Positions 1-8,302 of a DNA stretch of 64,000 nt are shown here, piece by piece. How positions within the stretch are numbered: position 1 is the first letter of the stretch; each line of letters opens with the position of its first letter. The stretch covers positions 1,922,001 through 1,986,000 of the forward strand of contig NZ_BLKZ01000001.1 of NCBI RefSeq assembly GCF_010723575.1. The letters are read 5' to 3'. The position numbers and the translations under genes were made by a program. The DNA comes from Mycobacterium bourgelatii (GTDB lineage: Bacteria > Actinomycetota > Actinomycetes > Mycobacteriales > Mycobacteriaceae). Under the pieces are notes generated by a model. It did not search any database, had not been told where the DNA came from, and saw only the letters and a list, made by a program, of their open reading frames with translations.

Positions 1-185
1 ACGATCAGGAAGACGTCCTCCACGTGGCCGACGTGGTTGCCCCGCAGCATCACCAGCAGAAAGCCGACGATGAAGAGGCCGGTGAGGTGCCAGGTGCGAA
101 CGTTGATCTTGCTCCAACCCCACGCTGCGGACGGCACCTCGGCGGGGTCAACGCCGTTGAACTTATCCACTTCGGTACTGGCCAC
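1..185 (-). CDS. DUF2631-type small membrane protein, Rv2876-like (partial, 3' end outside window)
   Basis: The reverse strand from a GTG at 183-185 reads MASTEVDKFNGVDPAEVPSA and continues in frame to base 1, so only the first 61 or so residues are present. A GGAGG ribosome site lies just upstream of the GTG. A hydrophobic segment (FIVGFLLVML) begins near residue 39, suggesting a membrane protein. Position next to mpt70 and the residue pattern match Rv2876 of M. tuberculosis, whose function is unknown. The family name is from memory. Confidence 0.75.
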   Translation of the reverse strand, partial: MASTEVDKFNGVDPAEVPSAAWGWSKINVRTWHLTGLFIVGFLLVMLRGNHVGHVEDVFLI

Positions 186-310
186 AGCGATCCCTCCGGT
201 TTGGACTGGACTGCGAACTGACATGCACTGCGTCAACATTCTGGCACATGCGACTTTGCCCGCGATCCGGTCCGCACCGGCAGGGATCATCTGGGGATTC
301 AGGACGTGAT

Positions 311-892
311 TCAGGCTGGCGGCATCAACACGGTGTCGATCATGTACACCTGCGCATTTGCCGTGGACACGCCACCGCAGACCACTCCCGCGTCGTTGAC
401 CCGCAGGTTGTTGCCGGCGCCGGTCACCGTCACGCTGGCGCCTTGCAGGGTCTTGTGGGTGCCGACGACCTGAGCAGGGCTCGCCTGGCCGGAGACGACG
501 TGGTAGGTCAGGATGCTGTTCAGCAGCGCCGAGTCGGTCTTGAGCTGGTCAATGGTCGCCGCCGGCAGCTTGGCGAAGGCGGCGTCGGTGGGCGCGAACA
601 CGGTGTACTGCCCGTTGTTGAGCGTGTCGACCAGGTTCACCTGCGGGTTGAGCTTGCCGGACACCGCCGACGTCAGGGTCGTCAGCATCGGGTTGTTCGA
701 GGCCGCCACGGCGACCGGCACCTGCGACATGCCCTGCACCGAGGCCGGCCCAGACGGATTGGCCGCGGCGTAGTCAGCACAAGCCGGACCGACCGGATCG
801 CTCGCCGACGCGACCGGGGACATGGCTACTGTCAGGGCCATCAGCCCGGCAGCTGCGAGACCGGTTGCGGGCAATGTCTTTTGCAGTTTCAT
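311..892 (-). CDS. mpt70: secreted fasciclin-domain antigen MPT70
   Basis: This 193-residue protein has a Sec signal peptide (residues 1 to about 30, charged MKLQK start, hydrophobic core, ASA cleavage region). One FAS1/fasciclin domain follows, with the typical YTVFAPTDAAF and ILTYHVV motifs. It ends in YMIDTVLMPPA, as in MPT70 of M. tuberculosis, which is also 193 residues. There is no lipobox cysteine, so it should be secreted freely, unlike MPT83. The start was chosen at ATG 892 because the signal peptide begins there and a GAGGAG site lies 9 to 14 bases upstream. A SigK-like promoter lies directly upstream, so it may be transcribed separately from dipZ. Confidence 0.95.
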   Translation of the reverse strand: MKLQKTLPATGLAAAGLMALTVAMSPVASASDPVGPACADYAAANPSGPASVQGMSQVPVAVAASNNPMLTTLTSAVSGKLNPQVNLVDTLNNGQYTVFAPTDAAFAKLPAATIDQLKTDSALLNSILTYHVVSGQASPAQVVGTHKTLQGASVTVTGAGNNLRVNDAGVVCGGVSTANAQVYMIDTVLMPPA

Positions 893-954
893 GGGTGGTT
901 GCTCCTCTGTTGTGGGACGGCTGGTGCCGGTCCGTTGGCTCCCCGACATAAGTG

Positions 955-982
955 CTTCGGAGCCGGTGTGGCCGCGGTTGGG
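955..982 (-). promoter_or_regulatory. SigK-like promoter of mpt70
   Basis: On the minus strand, CCCAAC (982-977) and CCGAAG (960-955) are separated by 16 bases. The mpt83 upstream region has the same arrangement with CCCATC and CCGAAT, and both are followed by CACTT(A/G)TG. The published SigK consensus, recalled as CCATCC ... CCGAAT, fits. mpt70 and mpt83 are known SigK targets in the M. tuberculosis complex. Confidence 0.6.
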
Positions 983-984
983 AA

Positions 985-2733
985 TCAGCCGTAAGTGAAG
1001 GAAAAAACTTGCAGTCCCTTGCTGGGGCGCACCTCGACCGTTCCGGCGCCCTGCGCACCGTCGGCGACGATTTGGTGGGCGGTCGGCGGTCCGCTCACCG
1101 GCACGGTGGTTTGCTTCCCGTCCCGCAGCACCGTCAGGGTCCCGGTTCCGCCGACCACGATGTAGACGTTGGCGGCGTGGTAGTTCAGCTTGATGGCCGA
1201 GGAGTCGGTGTCTGCGGTTGCGCCCTGATAATCCAACGACCAGCGCCCGCTCAGGGCGAACTTGTCGGCCGCCAGGTCCGGCGGGTAGACGAACGCGGCC
1301 GACCCCTCGTCGTACACGCCACCGCCGCCGAAGTTGACCATCTTGCCGACCCCGAGGTACGTCTCGGGCGTCAGGACGGTGCGTGGGGTGAGGTCGGGTG
1401 CATCGACCGGCTTGGGCAGCGTGACGCCGGGCTTGGCGTTGGCCAGCAGCTGCCGGATCAGGGCTTCGGTGCCGTCGTAGTCGCCCTCGCCGAACTTGAT
1501 GTGACGCACGGTGCCGTTGGCGTCGATCAGATACTCCGCCGGCCAGTACCGATTGCGGTAATTCGTCCAGGTGGAGTAGCTGTTGTCCAGCGCAATCGGA
1601 TAGGTGATGCCGAGATCGGCCGCCCCTTTGACGACGTTGCCCGTGACCCGTTCGAAGGCGTACTCGGGGGTGTGCACGCCGATGACTTCCAACCCACTGT
1701 TTTGGTAGGCCTGATACCAGCCGACGACGTGGGGGATGGCCCGTTGGCAGTTGATGCATGAGTACGCCCAGAAGTCGATCAGGACGACCTTGCCGCGCAA
1801 GGACTCCAAGGTGACGGGCCGCCCGTCCGGTGTGTTGAGCCACGCCTCGATGCCCCTGAGATCCGGTGCGGTGCCGCAGCTTTCGAGTTCTCGGGCGCCG
1901 TTGCTGCAGTTCGACAGCCGTGCGTTCTGGTCGTTGACGATGCCGCCGAGGTTGAGCTTCTCCCGAATGGTGTCCGATCCGCCGACCCTTTCCTGCAGCG
2001 ACGCCGTGTAGTCGGGAATGGCGCGCTGCAACATCGCGGGCAGGTTAAACACCAGCGCGACCGCGAGCAGGATCGTCACAATGCCTGCGCCGATGCGGAT
2101 CTCGCGCTGGCGTCGCCGAAAAGCATTCACCCGCTCCGCGATCCGCTTACCGGCCAGGGCGAAGAACAGCAGCGGCAGCGCGGCACCGATCGCAAAAGCC
2201 GCGGTGAGCACGACGGTGCCCACGCCGATCGTCGCAGTGGCCCCGGCCACCACGATCGCCGCCAGGACCGGGCCCGCGCACGGGACGTACAGCACACCCA
2301 GCGCCAAACCAAGTCCGAAACCGCTGCCACGGGAATCGAATTGCTTCTGCGGGATCCGCGAGAACGGCCGCTCCAGTAACTGCTCGAAGCGCGGGAAGAT
2401 GAGTCCAACGCCGATCGCCACCAAGGCGACCAACGCGACCCAACGGATGGCGTCCTGTGGTAGGTGCAGCACAGACAGCAGCGCAGACCCCAGCAGGGTG
2501 ACCACGCTGAAGCTGAGCACCAGTCCGCCGATCACCCGGTAGGGGCGCAGCGCGGCCGATAGCGAACGCCTTTCGGCCTTGGTTTTAACGGCAACGGCAC
2601 CTTCGGATTTCGCCGCCGAGTCGGGGGCGCTCTGGGCGCCGGAGAAGAAGATCACCGGCAGCACCGGCAAGATGCATGGCGATATTCCAGTGATGAGGCC
2701 GCCGAGGAAGCCGACGAGTGCGAGGGTCAACAT
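985..2733 (-). CDS. dipZ: DipZ, membrane thiol-disulfide exchange protein (CcdA + thioredoxin-like domain)
   Basis: The 582-residue protein begins with a multi-spanning CcdA/DsbD-type membrane domain (about residues 1-270) containing the redox cysteines of GISPCILPVLP and YVPCAGPVLAA. An extracytoplasmic thioredoxin-like domain follows, with the CxxC motif in WAYSCINCQRA. The C-terminal part is a carbohydrate-binding-like beta domain ending in LQVFSFTYG. It should pass reducing power across the membrane. The ATG at 2733 was chosen because the first transmembrane helix (MLTLALVGFLGG) begins there. The open frame continues upstream to about 2931, and the longer annotated M. tuberculosis form would use such an extension. 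It lies between mpt83 and mpt70 as in M. tuberculosis. Confidence 0.9.
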   Translation of the reverse strand: MLTLALVGFLGGLITGISPCILPVLPVIFFSGAQSAPDSAAKSEGAVAVKTKAERRSLSAALRPYRVIGGLVLSFSVVTLLGSALLSVLHLPQDAIRWVALVALVAIGVGLIFPRFEQLLERPFSRIPQKQFDSRGSGFGLGLALGVLYVPCAGPVLAAIVVAGATATIGVGTVVLTAAFAIGAALPLLFFALAGKRIAERVNAFRRRQREIRIGAGIVTILLAVALVFNLPAMLQRAIPDYTASLQERVGGSDTIREKLNLGGIVNDQNARLSNCSNGARELESCGTAPDLRGIEAWLNTPDGRPVTLESLRGKVVLIDFWAYSCINCQRAIPHVVGWYQAYQNSGLEVIGVHTPEYAFERVTGNVVKGAADLGITYPIALDNSYSTWTNYRNRYWPAEYLIDANGTVRHIKFGEGDYDGTEALIRQLLANAKPGVTLPKPVDAPDLTPRTVLTPETYLGVGKMVNFGGGGVYDEGSAAFVYPPDLAADKFALSGRWSLDYQGATADTDSSAIKLNYHAANVYIVVGGTGTLTVLRDGKQTTVPVSGPPTAHQIVADGAQGAGTVEVRPSKGLQVFSFTYG

Positions 2734-2810
2734 ATCTACTATTCGTTGCCGGTCTCGACGCGGATTGGGCAGGCCGACAACAGGTTTGCGCATGAGTAAA
2801 GCGCCAGAAA

Positions 2811-2846
2811 CGGCGAAGCAGCCCGCGGGGACGGGCTGCTTCGCCG
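2811..2846 (-). terminator. strong hairpin between mpt83 and dipZ
   Basis: A perfect 14-bp inverted repeat (2811-2824 with 2833-2846) encloses an 8-base loop. On the minus strand it is followed by the T-rich stretch TTTCTGGCG. It lies 16 bases past the mpt83 stop, fitting an intrinsic terminator or attenuator that limits read-through into dipZ. Confidence 0.7.
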
Positions 2847-2861
2847 TGACGGGGGATGGCG

Positions 2862-3527
2862 TTAGCTCGGAGGCATCAGCACGGTGTCGATCATGTACAC
2901 CGTCGCGTTGGCGGTGTGTACCCCTCCACACACCAGCCCCGCGTTGTTCACCATGAGCGCGTCGCCGCTGCCCATCACCGTTACGTCGCTGCCCTGAAGC
3001 GTCTTGCGGGTGCCGTCGATCTTGCTCGGGCTCGCCTGACCGTTCACCACGTGGTAGGTCAGGATGCTGCTGAGCAACTGGGAGTCCGTCTTGAGTTGTT
3101 CGATAGTGGCCGCGGGGAGTTTGTCGAAGGCGGCGTTCGTCGGCGCGAAGACGGTGTACTCGCCGCTGTTGAGGGTGTCGACGAGATTGACGTTCGGGTT
3201 CAGCTTGCCCGACAACGCTGAGGTCAGCGTGGTGAGCATGGGGTTGTTGGACGCGGCGGTTGCGACCGGGTCCTGCGCCATTCCGGCCACCGAGCCCGGG
3301 CCCTGGGGATTCTGCGCCGCGTACTGCGAGCAGCCCGTACCGATCAGGTCGGCCGCAGGATCGGCCATGGCGGGTGTTCCGGCGGCCGGCGACGCACCCA
3401 TGGTCGCGGGGGCTGGGCTACCGGTGTTCTGCGCTGCGGGTTTGGTGTCCGAACACCCCGCCAATCCCGCGATGGCCACCGCTGCAAGACCTGCGGCCGC
3501 CACTGTCTTGGCATGCACTTTCCTCAT
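2862..3527 (-). CDS. mpt83: lipoprotein antigen MPT83 (fasciclin domain)
   Basis: The 221-residue precursor has a lipoprotein signal with lipobox LAGC near residue 25, then a Pro/Ala/Thr-rich linker likely exposed or glycosylated. A FAS1 domain follows, close to MPT70 (shared SNNPMLTTLTSA, YTVFAPT and ILTYHVV). It should be anchored to the outer face of the membrane. The start could be the GTG at 3530 or the adjacent ATG at 3527. ATG was preferred, and the AAAGGA site serves either. It and mpt70 are evidently old duplicates flanking dipZ. A SigK-like promoter lies upstream. Confidence 0.95.
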   Translation of the reverse strand: MRKVHAKTVAAAGLAAVAIAGLAGCSDTKPAAQNTGSPAPATMGASPAAGTPAMADPAADLIGTGCSQYAAQNPQGPGSVAGMAQDPVATAASNNPMLTTLTSALSGKLNPNVNLVDTLNSGEYTVFAPTNAAFDKLPAATIEQLKTDSQLLSSILTYHVVNGQASPSKIDGTRKTLQGSDVTVMGSGDALMVNNAGLVCGGVHTANATVYMIDTVLMPPS

Positions 3528-3589
3528 CACGTGTTAATTCCTTTGTTATTGACGGCTTTTGGTGCCGCCTCGCTGGTTGAACACAAGTG

Positions 3590-3617
3590 ATTCGGAGTGA
3601 CCGGGGTCATAGATGGG
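3590..3617 (-). promoter_or_regulatory. SigK-like promoter of mpt83
   Basis: On the minus strand, CCCATC (3617-3612) and CCGAAT (3595-3590) are 16 bases apart, about 60 bases before the start codon. The motif aligns with the one before mpt70 and fits the recalled SigK consensus (CCATCC ... CCGAAT). Confidence 0.6.
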
Positions 3618-3683
3618 TCCAGACGGCACTTCGTCGTAGTTGGGGATCCGCGATTTGGTGCCGGCAAGCGGCACAATGGGTGA

Positions 3684-4874
3684 GTGACCACCCCGACCGA
3701 TGAGTGGCCCGAGCGCCGTCTGCGGGTGCTGGTGCTGGGCAGCACCGGCTCGATCGGCACCCAGGCGCTGGAAGTCATCGCCGCCAACCCGGACCGTTTC
3801 GAGGTAGTGGGTTTGGCCGCCGGGGGCAAGAACCTTGAGACGCTGCTGCGCCAACGAGCCGAGACCGGGGTGACCAACATCGCCGTTGCCGACGACGACG
3901 CGGCGCGGTCGGCCGGCGACATCCCCTACAGCGGACCCGAGGCCGTCACCCAGCTGGTGGAGAACACCGAGGCCGACGTCGTCCTGAACGCCCTGGTGGG
4001 GGCCCTGGGTCTGCGGCCCACCCTGGCCGCCCTCGCGACGGGCGCGCGCCTGGCCCTGGCAAACAAGGAATCACTGGTCGCCGGTGGCCCCTTGGTGCTT
4101 CGGGCGGCACGCCCCGATCAGATCGTGCCGGTCGACTCCGAGCACTCCGCCCTGGCCCAGTGTCTGCGCGGCGGCGCTGCCGAGGAAGTGGCCAAGCTGG
4201 TGCTCACCGCCTCGGGTGGTCCGTTTCGGGGCTGGTCGGCGGCGGACCTTGCAGACGTCACCCCCGAACAGGCGGGGGCCCACCCGACGTGGTCGATGGG
4301 TCCGATGAACACGCTGAACTCGGCGTCGCTGGTCAATAAGGGGCTCGAGCTAATCGAGACCCACTTGTTATTCGGCATCCCGTACGACCGCATCGAGGTC
4401 GTCGTTCACCCGCAGTCGATCGTGCACTCGATGGTCACCTTCTTCGACGGCTCGACCATCGCCCAGGCCAGCCCGCCGGACATGAAGCTGCCGATCTCGC
4501 TGGCGTTGGGCTGGCCGCGGCGGGTCGCCGGCGCGGCCGCTGCCTGCGACTTCACCACCGCATCCACGTGGGAGTTCGAGCCGCTGGACGCCGCGGTGTT
4601 CCCGGCCGTCGACCTGGCCCGGGAGGCGGGTGAACGCGGTGGCTGCCTGACGGCGGTCTACAACGCCGCTAACGAAGAAGCCGCCGAAGCCTTCCTGGCC
4701 GGGCGGATCGGATTCCCGGCCATCGTCGGCACCATCGCTGAAGTGCTGCAAGCTGCCGACCAGTGGGCCGCGGAACCAGCTAACGTGGATGACGTACTGG
4801 AGGCGCAGCGTTGGGCCCGAGACCGAGCGCAACGCGCGGTCGCCGCAGTCTCCATGGCTTTAGAAAGGTCCTGA
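3684..4874 (+). CDS. dxr: 1-deoxy-D-xylulose 5-phosphate reductoisomerase (IspC)
   Basis: This 396-residue enzyme converts DOXP to 2-C-methyl-D-erythritol 4-phosphate with NADPH, the first committed MEP-pathway step. The nucleotide-binding loop GSTGSIG lies at residues 19-25. The metal and substrate motifs NKESLVAGG, PVDSEHSAL and MNTLNSASLVNKGLE are all present. The GTG start at 3684 was chosen because the family N-terminus (RRLRVLVLGSTGS) follows closely. It is the first gene of a dxr-rip1-ispG operon with short spacers, as in M. tuberculosis Rv2870c-Rv2868c. It is divergent from mpt83. Confidence 0.97.
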   Translation: MTTPTDEWPERRLRVLVLGSTGSIGTQALEVIAANPDRFEVVGLAAGGKNLETLLRQRAETGVTNIAVADDDAARSAGDIPYSGPEAVTQLVENTEADVVLNALVGALGLRPTLAALATGARLALANKESLVAGGPLVLRAARPDQIVPVDSEHSALAQCLRGGAAEEVAKLVLTASGGPFRGWSAADLADVTPEQAGAHPTWSMGPMNTLNSASLVNKGLELIETHLLFGIPYDRIEVVVHPQSIVHSMVTFFDGSTIAQASPPDMKLPISLALGWPRRVAGAAAACDFTTASTWEFEPLDAAVFPAVDLAREAGERGGCLTAVYNAANEEAAEAFLAGRIGFPAIVGTIAEVLQAADQWAAEPANVDDVLEAQRWARDRAQRAVAAVSMALERS

Positions 4875-4881
4875 CACCTCG

Positions 4882-6096
4882 ATGATGTTCATAGTCGGCA
4901 TAGTGCTCTTCGCGCTGGCCATCCTGGTATCGGTGGCCCTGCACGAGTGCGGTCATATGTGGGTGGCTCGCGCCACCGGTATGAAGGTGCGCCGCTATTT
5001 CGTCGGCTTCGGTCCCACGCTGTGGTCGACTCGGCGCGGCGAAACCCAGTACGGCGTCAAGGGCGTCCCGCTGGGCGGTTTCTGCGACATCGCCGGAATG
5101 ACCCCGGTCGAAGAACTCGCGCCGGACGAGCAGGAACGCGCGATGTACAAGCAGAAGACCTGGAAGCGGGTCGCGGTGCTGTTCGCCGGACCGGGAATGA
5201 ACTTCGTCATCTGCATCGTGCTGATCTACTTCATCGCGGTGATCTGGGGGCTGCCCAACCTGCACCCGCCCACTCAGGCAATCGTCGGCGAAACCGGCTG
5301 TGTCGCTGAGGAGACGACGCAGGGGCAACTCGCCAAGTGCAACGGCCCCGGCCCGGCTGCGATCGCCGGAATTCGCCCCGGCGACGTCATCGTCAAGGTG
5401 GGCGACAAACCGGTCTCCACGTTCGAGGAAATGGCCGCGGCGGTGCGCAAACAACACGGCAACGTGCCGATCGTCGTTGAACGTGACGGCACCCCGATCA
5501 CGCTCAACGTCAACGTCCAGTCCACTCAGCGCTATATCCCCAACAGCGAGGGCAAAGAACTCAAGCCCGCCAACGTCGGCGCCATCGGCGTCGCCGCGCA
5601 GCACATCGGACCCACGCAATACAACCCGATCACCGCGGTGCCCGGCGCCATCGGATTCACCATCGACCTGACCGTCGAGGTAGGCAAGGCGATCGCCAAG
5701 ATTCCCACCAAAGTCGGTGCCCTGGTGAACGCCATCAGCGGCGAGCAGCGCGACCCTGAAACACCGATGAGCGTGGTCGGCGCGAGCATCATCGGCGGTG
5801 ACACCGTCGACCACGGACTATGGGTGGCGTTCTGGTTCTTCCTGGCCCAGTTGAACCTGGTGCTCGGGGCGATCAATTTGCTGCCGTTGTTGCCTTTCGA
5901 CGGCGGGCATATCGCCGTCGCGTTCTACGAGAAGATCCGCAACTCCATACGGTCGGCACGCGGCAAGGCCGCCGCGGCTCCGGTGAACTACCTCAAGCTC
6001 ATGCCCGCGACCTATGTGGTCCTGGTTTTCGTCGTCGGGTACATGCTGTTGACCGTCACCGCTGACCTGGTCAATCCGATTCGGCTATTCCAATAG
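4882..6096 (+). CDS. rip1: site-2 intramembrane metalloprotease Rip1
   Basis: The 404-residue membrane protein carries the zinc site H21-E22-C-G-H25 in its first transmembrane helix and the partner motif LLPFDGGH near the C-terminus. A PDZ domain lies between them (GIRPGDVIVKVGDKPV, about residues 155-180). Several hydrophobic helices complete an S2P fold. Rip1 in M. tuberculosis (Rv2869c) cleaves anti-sigma factors and other membrane substrates in regulated intramembrane proteolysis. It starts 7 bases after dxr ends. Both ATG codons of MMF are possible starts. Confidence 0.96.
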   Translation: MMFIVGIVLFALAILVSVALHECGHMWVARATGMKVRRYFVGFGPTLWSTRRGETQYGVKGVPLGGFCDIAGMTPVEELAPDEQERAMYKQKTWKRVAVLFAGPGMNFVICIVLIYFIAVIWGLPNLHPPTQAIVGETGCVAEETTQGQLAKCNGPGPAAIAGIRPGDVIVKVGDKPVSTFEEMAAAVRKQHGNVPIVVERDGTPITLNVNVQSTQRYIPNSEGKELKPANVGAIGVAAQHIGPTQYNPITAVPGAIGFTIDLTVEVGKAIAKIPTKVGALVNAISGEQRDPETPMSVVGASIIGGDTVDHGLWVAFWFFLAQLNLVLGAINLLPLLPFDGGHIAVAFYEKIRNSIRSARGKAAAAPVNYLKLMPATYVVLVFVVGYMLLTVTADLVNPIRLFQ

Positions 6097-6109
6097 CCAG
6101 AAAGAAGGC

Positions 6110-7288
6110 ATGGCAGTGACTGTTGGCCTGGGCCTGCCGCAGCCCCCGGCGCCCACGCTGGCCCCTCGACGCAAGACGCGTCAGTTGATGGTCCGTGACG
6201 TCGGGGTCGGCAGCGATTATCCGATCGCGGTGCAGTCGATGTGCACCACCAAGACGCACGACGTGAACTCCACCCTGCAACAGATCGCCGAACTGACGGC
6301 AGCCGGCTGCGACATCGTCAGAGTCGCCTGCCCGCGTCAGGAAGACGCCGACGCGCTCGCCGAGATCGCCAAGCACAGCCAGATCCCGGTGATCGCCGAC
6401 ATCCATTTCCAGCCGAAGTACATCTTCGCCGCCATCGACGCGGGGTGCGCGGCGGTGCGGGTCAACCCCGGCAACATCAAGGAGTTCGACGGCCGGGTCG
6501 GGGAAGTGGCCAAGGCCGCGGCTGCCGCCAACATCCCGATCCGCATTGGCGTCAACGCCGGCTCCCTGGACAAGCGGTTCATGCAGAAGTACGGCAAGGC
6601 CACCCCCGAGGCGCTGGTCGAATCGGCGCTCTGGGAGGCCTCGCTCTTCGAGGAGCACGGCTTCGGCAACATCAAGATCAGCGTCAAGCACAACGACCCC
6701 GTCATCATGGTTGCCGCCTACGAGCAGCTGGCCGCACAGTGCGACTACCCCCTGCATCTAGGCGTCACCGAGGCCGGTCCCGCATTCCAGGGCACCATCA
6801 AGTCGGCGGTGGCTTTCGGCGCGCTGTTGTCCAAAGGAATCGGCGACACTATCCGGGTTTCGTTGTCGGCCCCGCCGGTGGAGGAAGTCAAGGTCGGCAC
6901 CCAGATTCTGGAATCGCTGAACCTGCGGCCGCGCGGGCTGGAAATCGTGTCTTGCCCGTCGTGTGGCCGGGCGCAGGTCGACGTGTACACCCTGGCCAAC
7001 GAGGTCACCGCCGGCCTCGACGGCCTGGACGTGCCGTTGCGGGTGGCCGTGATGGGATGCGTCGTCAACGGCCCTGGTGAAGCGCGCGAGGCCGACCTGG
7101 GCGTGGCCTCGGGCAACGGCAAAGGCCAGATCTTCGTCAAAGGCGAAGTGATCAAGACCGTGCCCGAAGCGCAGATCGTCGAAACGCTCATCGAAGAGGC
7201 GATGCGGCTCGCTTCGGAGATGGGCGAAATGAACGATCACGATCCTGGTTCGACTGCGAGCGGTTCGCCGGTTGTGACCGTAAGCTAA
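6110..7288 (+). CDS. ispG: (E)-4-hydroxy-3-methylbut-2-enyl diphosphate synthase (IspG/GcpE)
   Basis: This 392-residue [4Fe-4S] enzyme converts MEcPP to HMBPP in the MEP pathway. The N-terminal TIM barrel is followed by an iron-sulfur domain with cysteines in CPSCGRAQ and in CVVNGPGEA. It begins 13 bases after rip1 with an AGAAAGAAGG site. It completes the conserved dxr-rip1-gcpE operon. Length and motifs are typical of actinobacterial GcpE. Confidence 0.97.
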   Translation: MAVTVGLGLPQPPAPTLAPRRKTRQLMVRDVGVGSDYPIAVQSMCTTKTHDVNSTLQQIAELTAAGCDIVRVACPRQEDADALAEIAKHSQIPVIADIHFQPKYIFAAIDAGCAAVRVNPGNIKEFDGRVGEVAKAAAAANIPIRIGVNAGSLDKRFMQKYGKATPEALVESALWEASLFEEHGFGNIKISVKHNDPVIMVAAYEQLAAQCDYPLHLGVTEAGPAFQGTIKSAVAFGALLSKGIGDTIRVSLSAPPVEEVKVGTQILESLNLRPRGLEIVSCPSCGRAQVDVYTLANEVTAGLDGLDVPLRVAVMGCVVNGPGEAREADLGVASGNGKGQIFVKGEVIKTVPEAQIVETLIEEAMRLASEMGEMNDHDPGSTASGSPVVTVS

Positions 7289-7350
7289 TGGTGGCCGAAT
7301 TCGCGGCCGCCCATTCGCACCCAGAGTTCTAGCGCAGAGAGTTCCACAGA

Positions 7351-8205
7351 ATGTCGGCTCCGCCCATCATGCGCCTCGTCGGTGAACGGCGGGTGTCCGT
7401 GGTTCGCGACGCCGCCGCGGTATGGCGGGTTCTCGGCGCCGATCCGGTCGAAGCCTGCATGGTCGCCGCGCGCGTCGCCGACTACGGCATCGAGCCCAAT
7501 GCGATTGGCGGCGAATTGTGGACCGTTCGGGGCGTCGACGAGTCGCTCTGTTTCGCCGGTGCCAACCTCATTCCGCTGCGCGGTGGACTGATCGATCTCA
7601 ACGCCTTCGCCGACGAGGCGATGAGCACGACGCGGCGGTGCTCGTCGCTGGTGGGACGGGCCGATCTGGTGCTGACGATGTGGCGGCGGCTGGAATCGGC
7701 CTGGGGCCCGGCGCGCGATGTTCGTGACAACCAACCGCTGATGGCCCTCAACAGCCACCCCAACTGCGCGCTCGACACCGAAGTGCGACAGGTCCGGCCC
7801 GAGGAACTCGACGCCTACCTGGTGGCCGCGGTCGACATGTTCATCGGCGAAGTGGGCGTGGACCCGCGACTGGGCGACGGCGGTCGCGGCTACCGTCGCC
7901 GCGTGGCCAACCTCATCGCCGCGGGCCGGGCGTGGGCACGGTTCGAGCACGGCCAGGTCGTGTTCAAGGCCGAGGTGGGTTCGCAATCACCGACGGTGGG
8001 ACAGATCCAGGGAGTCTGGGTGCATCCCGAGTGGCGGGGTCTGGGGCTTGGCACCGCGGGCACGGCCACCCTGGCGGCGGTGATCGTCGGGAGCGGACGC
8101 ATCGCCAGCCTGTACGTGAACGACTTCAACACGGTGGCGCGGGCCGCCTACGCACGCGTGGGCTTCAAGGAGGTCGGCACGTTCGCGACGGTGCTGCTGG
8201 ACTAA
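7351..8205 (+). CDS. GNAT-family acetyltransferase with DUF4081-type N-terminal domain (Rv2867c-like)
   Basis: The 284-residue protein has an N-terminal region (about 1-130) resembling the DUF4081 domain of actinobacterial acetyltransferases. The C-terminal GNAT fold has the acetyl-CoA pyrophosphate-binding loop VHPEWRGLGLGTAG and the typical end NDFNTVARAAYARVGF. The substrate is unknown. It lies 62 bases after ispG. In H37Rv the relFG toxin-antitoxin genes follow the orthologue. Here the penicillin-binding lipoprotein gene follows directly. Confidence 0.85.
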   Translation: MSAPPIMRLVGERRVSVVRDAAAVWRVLGADPVEACMVAARVADYGIEPNAIGGELWTVRGVDESLCFAGANLIPLRGGLIDLNAFADEAMSTTRRCSSLVGRADLVLTMWRRLESAWGPARDVRDNQPLMALNSHPNCALDTEVRQVRPEELDAYLVAAVDMFIGEVGVDPRLGDGGRGYRRRVANLIAAGRAWARFEHGQVVFKAEVGSQSPTVGQIQGVWVHPEWRGLGLGTAGTATLAAVIVGSGRIASLYVNDFNTVARAAYARVGFKEVGTFATVLLD

Positions 8206-8302
8206 CCCGCGACCACTCGGCCGCGAATAAAACCTCGACGTAACGGTTCGGTCTCGGTGTGTCGGCGCCCGTGGCTACGCCACAGCTCTAACATCAGCAC
8301 CG

